Below are positions 58,395 through 64,000 of a DNA stretch of 64,000 nucleotides, piece by piece. Positions within the stretch are counted from its first letter, which is position 1, and the number at the start of each line of letters is the position of its first letter. This DNA is from Actinomyces faecalis (GTDB lineage: Bacteria; Actinomycetota; Actinomycetes; Actinomycetales; Actinomycetaceae). Under the pieces are notes generated by a model. That model was not told the origin of the DNA. It saw nothing but the letters and a program-made list of their open reading frames with translations, and did no database searches. A program made the translations under genes and the position numbers. The stretch is from the NCBI RefSeq assembly GCF_013184985.2, contig NZ_CP063418.1, forward strand, positions 868,001 to 932,000, written 5' to 3'.

Positions 58395-58450
58395 GCATGG
58401 ATGACGAGGGCGTGCCACCACCGCTGGTGGCACGCCCTCGTCATCCATGC
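58395..58450 (+). terminator. Very strong terminator after hup
   Basis: A perfect 26-bp stem (58,395-58,420 with 58,425-58,450) and a 4-nt ccgc loop, with no T-tract, 36 nt after the HU stop. Confidence 0.8.
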
Positions 58451-58522
58451 GGACAGGGTGGGTGGGCACAGATCCTTCGAGGGGAGGAGGTGTGTGTCAG
58501 TGGTACTGCCTAGGGTGAGGTT

Positions 58523-59407
58523 ATGAGCCAGAACACTTCTTTCGACGCTCCTCCACCAGCAGACCCTGTCACTGAGCACTCCGTCGGCGCGCAGCCGGGG
58601 CTGGGCCTGGCCGGTGCTGCTCCCCGGGACGGTGCCGAAGGAAGAGGTGTGCCGGCGCTGGCCTGTCAGGGGCTGTACAAGGCCTTCGGGCAGAAGCGTG
58701 CGGTGGACAACCTCAGCCTGGTGGTGCCGGCAGGCTCGGTCTACGGCGTGGTGGGGCCTAACGGCGCCGGTAAGACGACTACCCTGTCCATGGCCACAGG
58801 CCTGCTCGTGCCCGATGGCGGTCAGGTGACGGTCCACGGTGTCGACGTGTGGGCCGAGCCCCGCCGGGCCAAGGCGATGCTCGGTGTCCTGCCGGACGGG
58901 CTGCGTACCTTCGACCGCCTCAGCGGCCTGGACCTCGTGACCTACTCAGGGCTGCTGCGCGGTCTGGACCGCGAGGTGGTCGTGCCGCGGGCGACCCAGC
59001 TCCTGCACGTGCTCGGGCTGTGGGAGGCGGGCACGACCCTCGTCGCCGACTACTCCGCAGGCATGCGCAAGAAGGTCCACCTGGCCTGTGCCCTGGTGCA
59101 CTCTCCGGCCGTCCTGGTGCTGGACGAGCCCTTTGAGGCCGTGGACCCTGTCTCGGCCCAGACCATCCAGGGGCTGCTCACGGACTTCGCGGAGGCTGGG
59201 GGCACGGTGATCATCTCCAGCCACGTCATGGCCACGGTGCAGCGCTTGTGCAGCCACGTCGCTGTGATCGCCGCCGGTCGTGTCCTGGCGGCAGGGACCA
59301 CGCAGGAGGTCGCAGCAGGTCAGGACCTGGACGCGCGCTTCGCCCAGCTGGTGGGCGCTCCGACGACACGGGAGGAGCTGTCATGGTTGCGACCCTCGTC
59401 CGCCTGA
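58523..59407 (+). CDS. ABC exporter ATPase (ABC-2 type)
   Basis: 294 aa, ATG 58523. A 45-residue disordered leader precedes the ATPase: Walker A GPNGAGKTT, degenerate signature YSAGMRKK, Walker B LVLDEPFEAVD, H-loop SSHVM. It is coupled to the membrane subunit downstream, which starts before this gene ends. Substrate unknown. Confidence 0.88.
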   Translation: MSQNTSFDAPPPADPVTEHSVGAQPGLGLAGAAPRDGAEGRGVPALACQGLYKAFGQKRAVDNLSLVVPAGSVYGVVGPNGAGKTTTLSMATGLLVPDGGQVTVHGVDVWAEPRRAKAMLGVLPDGLRTFDRLSGLDLVTYSGLLRGLDREVVVPRATQLLHVLGLWEAGTTLVADYSAGMRKKVHLACALVHSPAVLVLDEPFEAVDPVSAQTIQGLLTDFAEAGGTVIISSHVMATVQRLCSHVAVIAAGRVLAAGTTQEVAAGQDLDARFAQLVGAPTTREELSWLRPSSA

Positions 59408-61086
59408 GGTGGCGGCTGACCGTCAACGGGCTGCTCCGCAACGTCTGGGCGGTCATCGGCACGATCGTCGGCGTGCTCTACGGCCTGGGTGGCCTGGCCG
59501 CACTCACTGTCCTCGCGGTCGGCCTGGGACAGGTCTCGCCGGAGGTGATCGGTGCGGTTCTGGCAGGAGCCGGGGCTCTCGTGGTAGCCGGCTGGACGCT
59601 TTTCCCGCTCCTGCTCACCGGAGCGGACTCGACGCTGGATCCCCGGGCGATCGCGGCCTGGACCGCGCCGTCACCTGCGCTCACACGCGGGCTAGCCGTA
59701 GCGGGAGCCGCCGGGATCCCCGGCATCCTCACCGGAGCGGGCCTGCTACTTCCCGCCGTGAGCTGGGCCTGCGCCGGGCAGTGGACGGCAGCCGTGCTCG
59801 CGCTCGCCCTGGCGCCAGTGGCGCTGGCGACCTGCGTGCTGCTCAGCCGCGTCGTCGTCATCGGCGCCGGTGTCTCCCAGTCCAGGAGAGGACGGGAGGT
59901 CGCAGGACTCGTGGGCATGCTGCTCCTGCTGGGGGTCGCGCTAGGCCCCTCCTTCTTGCAGGAGGTCAGCCTAGGGGCTGAGACGGGGCAGGCACTGCGG
60001 ACCGTCGGCACCGTGGTCGGGCTGACACCGTTGGGGTGGGCGCTGGCGGCTCCGGGGTACCTGGCACAGGGCTCGGTCCTGGCAGCGCTGGGGCTCACCT
60101 GTCTGGCTGTCGCCCTGCCTGCGGCCCTGATGCCGGTATGGGGCAGGGTCGTGGCACGTGCTATGACAGGTCCGGCGCGGAACCGAACGCGTAGCCAGTC
60201 CTACGAGGCGGCCGAGGCTGCCCGCAAGGGCGCACGCAGGAGAACGGCAGGCGTGGACCCGCTGGTCTGGCAACGCCGTCTCGCACGCCTCGTTCCCTCT
60301 CCGGCAGCGGCCGTGGCCGCGAGGTGTCTGCGCTACTGGCGAAGCGACCCGCGTTACCTGAGTCAGGTCATCAGCCTGGTCCTGCTGCCGACGGTGTTCG
60401 CCTTCGTCTTCGCCAGGTCAGCGGGCTCGTCCGCGGGACAGGGCGCCTCCATGACGTGGGGGCAGGCGCCTGTGACGGTTGTGGGGGCTGCCCTGCTCCT
60501 CGCCCTCTTCTCCGGGTGGGTGCTCAATAACGACCTCGCCACGGACTCCACTGCCGTGTGGCAGCTGGTCTCAGCAGGCGTGCGCGGCCGGGACGACCGC
60601 CTGGGACGTGTCGTGGCGGCGGCGCTGTGGCAGGTGCCGTTGACCTTCGCGGTCCTCGTCCTGACGACGGCCTACGCGGGGAGGTGGGAGACCCTGCCGG
60701 CGGTGGCGGGAACGGGCCTGGCGCTCTACGGCGTCGGCCATGCCTGGTCCGCGGTCTCCAGCGTCGTCATGCCCTATGAGACCAACGCGCCCGGAGACAG
60801 TCTCTGGAAGTCGCGAGGGTCGGGCATCAGCATGGTCATCGCTCTGGTCCAGGCCGCTGGTTTCGCGGTCATCGTCGCTGCCAGCGCGCCTGCGGTCGGT
60901 GGGCTGGTCTGGGTGGCGGTCTCAGGCGCCTGGGAGTGGGGCTGGCTGCTGCTCCTGGTCGGTACGGCGTGGGGCCTGGGCGCGGTGTGGGCTGGCGTCG
61001 TCTACGGCGGCCGGCTCCTGGACCGTCGCGGTCCGCAGGTCCTGGCGACGATTCGCTCCTGGCCCGGTCACGACGAGACCCGGTAG
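59383..61086 (+). CDS. ABC exporter membrane protein
   Basis: 567 aa, ATG 59383 with GGAGGAG ahead, overlapping the ATPase gene by 25 bp. About 12 hydrophobic segments, for example VWAVIGTIVGVLYGLGGLAALTVLAV and YLSQVISLVLLPTVFAFVFA, in two halves separated by a basic loop (ARKGARRRTAG). It forms the exporter with the preceding ATPase. Confidence 0.82.
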   Translation: MVATLVRLRWRLTVNGLLRNVWAVIGTIVGVLYGLGGLAALTVLAVGLGQVSPEVIGAVLAGAGALVVAGWTLFPLLLTGADSTLDPRAIAAWTAPSPALTRGLAVAGAAGIPGILTGAGLLLPAVSWACAGQWTAAVLALALAPVALATCVLLSRVVVIGAGVSQSRRGREVAGLVGMLLLLGVALGPSFLQEVSLGAETGQALRTVGTVVGLTPLGWALAAPGYLAQGSVLAALGLTCLAVALPAALMPVWGRVVARAMTGPARNRTRSQSYEAAEAARKGARRRTAGVDPLVWQRRLARLVPSPAAAVAARCLRYWRSDPRYLSQVISLVLLPTVFAFVFARSAGSSAGQGASMTWGQAPVTVVGAALLLALFSGWVLNNDLATDSTAVWQLVSAGVRGRDDRLGRVVAAALWQVPLTFAVLVLTTAYAGRWETLPAVAGTGLALYGVGHAWSAVSSVVMPYETNAPGDSLWKSRGSGISMVIALVQAAGFAVIVAASAPAVGGLVWVAVSGAWEWGWLLLLVGTAWGLGAVWAGVVYGGRLLDRRGPQVLATIRSWPGHDETR

Positions 61087-61189
61087 GGCCCTGCCTGTCA
61101 GGAGGCTGCGTGGAACGGGGGGGGGGAGGCGGACCGGGTGCTGTGCCCCTGGCACCAGGCCTGTGACTGACTGGGCGGCACAGACGCGC

Positions 61190-61211
61190 GTCTGACAGGA
61201 CATCTGACGTC
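61190..61211 (+). promoter_or_regulatory. Candidate GntR operator upstream of nagB
   Basis: GTCTGACAGGACATCTGACGTC; on the other strand it reads GACGTCAGATGTCC and TGTCAGAC, the same GTCAGA elements as the two sites in the nan locus. It lies 79 bp before the nagB start. Confidence 0.5.
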
Positions 61212-61289
61212 TTCGTCGATGGCGCTATGATGGACCGTGGTGCACGGACGCACCCGGCCACGGCCGTGACGTCTCAACTGAGGAGAACA

Positions 61290-62024
61290 ATGAAGCTCGT
61301 CGTCCTCGATACTGCCGAGCAGATCGCTTCTGCCGCCGCTGACGCGGTCGAGGAGCTGCTGACGGCCAAGCCGGACGCGGTCCTCGGGACCGCCACCGGT
61401 TCCAGCCCCCTTCCTCTGTACGACGAGCTGACGCGCCGGTGCCAGGCCGGCAGGATCTCTTTCACGGAGGTCACTGGCTTCATGCTCGACGAGTACGTGG
61501 GCCTGCCTGAGGGGCACCCCGAGCGCTACGCCACCTTCATGGAGCGCAACCTGCGATCGCGGGTGGACATGCGCCCTGGCGCCCTGCACGGGCCGGACGC
61601 GCTGAACGAGGACCTTGAGGCCGCATGTGCCGACTATGAGGCGCAGATGAAGGCAGCCGGCTACTGTGACCTGCAGATCCTCGGTATCGGCTCAGACGGG
61701 CACATCGGCTTCAACGAGCCTGGTGGCCCGCTGGACTCGCGCACGCACGTCGACGTCCTGACCGAGCAGACCCGACGTGACAACGCCCGGTTCTTCGACG
61801 GCGACGTCAACGCTGTCCCCACCCACTGCATCACCCAGGGGCTGGCCACCATCATGGAGGCTCGTCAGCTGGTCCTCATCGCCACCGGTGAGAACAAGGC
61901 CGAGGCCGTCCACCAGCTGGTCGAGGGCGAGGTGAGCCCGCAGTGGCCGGCCACCGTCATGCAGCGGCACGCTGACGCCCTGGTGCTGGTGGACCCGGCG
62001 GCCGCCTCGCGACTGAGCCGCTGA
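61290..62024 (+). CDS. nagB: Glucosamine-6-phosphate deaminase
   Basis: 244 aa, ATG 61290 after AGGAG. Motifs VLGTATGSSPLPLYDEL, FMLDEYVGL (catalytic Asp), LGIGSDGHIGFNEPG (His/Glu) and LVLIATGENKAEAV are all present. It turns GlcN-6-P into fructose-6-P and ammonia, the last step of sialic acid and GlcNAc use. The deacetylase NagA is not in the window. Confidence 0.96.
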   Translation: MKLVVLDTAEQIASAAADAVEELLTAKPDAVLGTATGSSPLPLYDELTRRCQAGRISFTEVTGFMLDEYVGLPEGHPERYATFMERNLRSRVDMRPGALHGPDALNEDLEAACADYEAQMKAAGYCDLQILGIGSDGHIGFNEPGGPLDSRTHVDVLTEQTRRDNARFFDGDVNAVPTHCITQGLATIMEARQLVLIATGENKAEAVHQLVEGEVSPQWPATVMQRHADALVLVDPAAASRLSR

Positions 62025-62072
62025 ACGGGCCTTGGGACTTACGCGCTGGGGTGTAGTCCCTCTGTCACGCAG

Positions 62073-62113
62073 ACGGGGTCTGTGCCCCTGCCCGGCAGGG
62101 GCACAGACCCCGT
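62073..62113 (+). terminator. Terminator after nagB
   Basis: A perfect 18-bp GC-rich stem (ACGGGGTCTGTGCCCCTG with its complement) and a 5-nt loop, 49 nt after the nagB stop; no long T-tract. Confidence 0.75.
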
Positions 62114-62257
62114 TGTCGTGTCTAGCGGGTACGAGGACGGACTCGTCGTGACCGGGCGGCCCGTGCGAGCAGCCGGCAGGGGAGCCGCGGCGCGGCGAGA
62201 GAGCTTCCACAGGCTCCGACGACGATCGCCCGGTCTGCCCGGCTTACACTGGAGGAC

Positions 62258-62638
62258 ATGACTGACCCCCTTGAGCAGATGACGGCGAGCACCGACTCTG
62301 GCCCCGGCGAGCCCGGCCGCCCGCTGTCGGACCCCGCCACCGGCGCCTCCACGGGGACCGCGGTCCTGGAGCGTGAGGAGCTTCAGTCCACCGACGACGG
62401 TGACGCCGATCGCTTCGCCCACTACGTGCGCAAGGACAAGATCGCGGCCGCCGCGGCGACCGGACGCCCCGTCGTCGCGCTGTGCGGCAAGGTCTGGACG
62501 CCGGGACGTGACCCGTCGAAGTACCCGGTGTGCCCCACCTGCAAGCAGATCTACGAGCAGATGCGAGAGGGCGGGGACTCCGGCTCTGGCAAGGGGCCGC
62601 GCTTCCCCCGCTTCCCCTTCTCCCGAGGCGGTCAGTGA
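62258..62638 (+). CDS. DUF3039-family protein
   Basis: 126 aa, ATG 62258. The C-terminal half has the family hallmark DRFAHYVRKDKIAAAAATGRPVVALCGKVWTPGRDP followed by CPTCKQIYEQM, a likely zinc site. The N-terminus is disordered. Its stop overlaps the helicase start, a conserved actinobacterial pairing. Confidence 0.88.
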   Translation: MTDPLEQMTASTDSGPGEPGRPLSDPATGASTGTAVLEREELQSTDDGDADRFAHYVRKDKIAAAAATGRPVVALCGKVWTPGRDPSKYPVCPTCKQIYEQMREGGDSGSGKGPRFPRFPFSRGGQ

Positions 62639-64000
62639 GCGGCGCGCGTCGCAACCAGGCAGCGAGCAACCCTACCCAGCCCTCCATCTTCGCCGCGGAG
62701 TCCATGCCGCCGGCCTACCCGCGTCGTGCCGCCTGGGGCACGGCAGGGTCACTGCGCGCCTGGCAGGCCGCTGCGCTGAGGAAGTACCTGGAGACCATGC
62801 CCCAGGACTTCCTGGCAGTGGCGACCCCCGGCGCAGGCAAGACCACCTTCGCGCTACGCATCGCCACCGAGCTCCTCAGCGCTGGCGACGTCCACCAGGT
62901 GACGGTGGTCTGCCCTACCGAGCACCTGAAGTACCAGTGGGCTGAGGCCGCCGCGCGCGTGGGCATCCACATCGACCCCTCCTTCACCAACAGCCAGGGG
63001 GCGCTGGGATCCCGCTTTGACGGCGTGGCACTGACCTACGCGCAGGTCGCGGCCAATCCCAACCTGCACCGCGCTCGAACCGACGCGCGGCGCACACTGG
63101 TCATCATGGACGAGATCCACCACGGTGGTGACGCCCGCTCCTGGGGTGATGCGATCCGCGAGGCCTTTACCCCGGCACGGCGCCGCCTGGCACTGACAGG
63201 GACCCCCTTCCGCTCGGATGAGTCCACGATCCCCTTCGTGCGCTACGTCGAGGAGGCCGGTGGTCTCAAGCGCTCGAGCTCGGACTACTCCTACGGCTAC
63301 TCCGACGCCCTGCGCGACGGGGTCGTGCGCCCGGTCATGTTCATGACCTACTCCGGCCAGATGCGCTGGCGGACCAAGGCTGGTGACGAGGTCGCCGCAC
63401 GCCTGGGCGAGCCCCTGACCAAGGACCTGGAGGCTCAGGCCTGGCGCACGGCCCTGGACCCCAAGGGGGAGTGGATCCCCTCGGTGCTCGCCGCTGCTGA
63501 CCAGCGCCTGACGGAGGTGCGCCGGCAGGTCCCGGACGCCGGCGGCCTCGTCATCGCCAGTGACCAGGCCAAGGCCCGCGCCTACGCCAAGCAGCTGCGC
63601 CAGATCACCGGTGAGGAGCCCACCGTCGTCCTGTCCGACGACTCCGGAGCCTCCAGCCGCATCGAGACCTTCTCCGCCTCCACCGACCGGTGGATGGTTG
63701 CGGTGCGCATGGTGTCTGAGGGTGTCGACGTGCCTCGTCTCGTCGTCGGGGTCTATGCCACCTCGACCTCTACGCCCCTGTTCTTCGCCCAGGCGGTAGG
63801 ACGATTCGTCCGTTCGCGCTCACGGGGAGAGACCGCCTCGGTCTTCCTGCCCTCGGTGGTTCCGCTGCTGAGCCTGGCCAACGAGCTGGAGGTCGCGCGT
63901 GACCACGTGCTGGGCAAACGGGCCTCGTCGAACGAGGACGACCTCTTCGCCGGCTACGCCGAGGACCGCCTCGTCGCCGAGGCCAACCAGGACGCGAAGG
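62635..64000 (+). CDS. SF2 DEAD/DEAH-box helicase, partial (C-terminus beyond window)
   Basis: GTG 62635 overlaps the DUF3039 stop; the frame is open to the window edge (455 codons). Helicase motifs: ATPGAGKT (I), MDEIHH (II), LTGTPFR (III), then VRMVSEGVDVPRL (V) and FFAQAVGRFVRSRS (VI). It resembles the large actinobacterial SF2 helicases annotated as DEAD/DEAH-box or type III restriction-like; role in nucleic-acid processing unknown. Confidence 0.92.
   Translation, partial: MSGARRNQAASNPTQPSIFAAESMPPAYPRRAAWGTAGSLRAWQAAALRKYLETMPQDFLAVATPGAGKTTFALRIATELLSAGDVHQVTVVCPTEHLKYQWAEAAARVGIHIDPSFTNSQGALGSRFDGVALTYAQVAANPNLHRARTDARRTLVIMDEIHHGGDARSWGDAIREAFTPARRRLALTGTPFRSDESTIPFVRYVEEAGGLKRSSSDYSYGYSDALRDGVVRPVMFMTYSGQMRWRTKAGDEVAARLGEPLTKDLEAQAWRTALDPKGEWIPSVLAAADQRLTEVRRQVPDAGGLVIASDQAKARAYAKQLRQITGEEPTVVLSDDSGASSRIETFSASTDRWMVAVRMVSEGVDVPRLVVGVYATSTSTPLFFAQAVGRFVRSRSRGETASVFLPSVVPLLSLANELEVARDHVLGKRASSNEDDLFAGYAEDRLVAEANQDAK

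Overview
The window is high-GC actinobacterial DNA and most probably comes from an Actinomyces or close relative. The evidence is GC-rich third codon positions, frequent GTG starts, GTGA/ATGA-coupled genes, an ftsE-ftsX-M23 peptidase-smpB run, and a tmRNA whose tag reads ADNTRTDFALAA. The species is an inference; no 16S gene is present.

Layout. (1) From 1 to about 12.5 kb is the right-hand part of a prophage that runs off the left edge. A leftward early operon of tightly coupled small genes (WhiB-HTH, a beta-solenoid protein, two antirepressors, several HTH proteins) faces a rightward repressor, an unknown 352-aa protein and an ImmA-like protease. A tyrosine integrase sits against tRNA-His. 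(2) orn (oligoribonuclease) and tRNA-Arg form a 1.1-kb host bridge. (3) From 13,539 to 31,217 is a complete, very small (17.7 kb) siphovirus-type prophage bounded by a 42-bp direct repeat of the tRNA-Arg 3' end. It carries repressor/Cro, small early genes, HNH, terminase, portal, a fused protease-capsid, tail genes, endolysin, holins and integrase. (4) From 31.3 to 39.6 kb are host housekeeping genes: a GTPase pair, an SSB paralogue, FtsE/FtsX, an M23 hydrolase and SmpB. (5) From 39.6 to 43.8 kb is a decaying accessory island between smpB and ssrA: HTH proteins, Fic, a doubly interrupted HicAB-like module, and a gene with an AUA codon where its start should be. (6) From 44 to 49 kb are an aldo/keto reductase, a urate/xanthine permease fused to OHCU decarboxylase, and an esterase. 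(7) From 48.4 to 62 kb is a sialic acid and amino-sugar locus: a GntR regulator, a Dpp-type ABC importer with a fused permease-ATPase, NanA, a ROK kinase, NanE and, after HU and an ABC-2 exporter, NagB. (8) At the right edge are a DUF3039 protein and the start of an SF2 helicase.

Most notable result: the second prophage appears to use integration-dependent immunity. Its repressor gene runs leftward into attL, and the stop codon is completed by a host base of tRNA-Arg. Rejoining attP on paper extends the protein by eight residues, YTAWGLAA, an ssrA-like degron close to the FALAA end of the tmRNA tag found in the same window. The integrase also ends in AVAA. This matches the architecture described for mycobacteriophages such as BPs, where excised phage makes an unstable repressor and the prophage a stable, truncated one.

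The first prophage shows a different kind of complexity. A second repressor/Cro-like switch with three evenly built 18-bp operators lies inside its early operon, between two antirepressor genes whose leaders share nearly the same hairpin.
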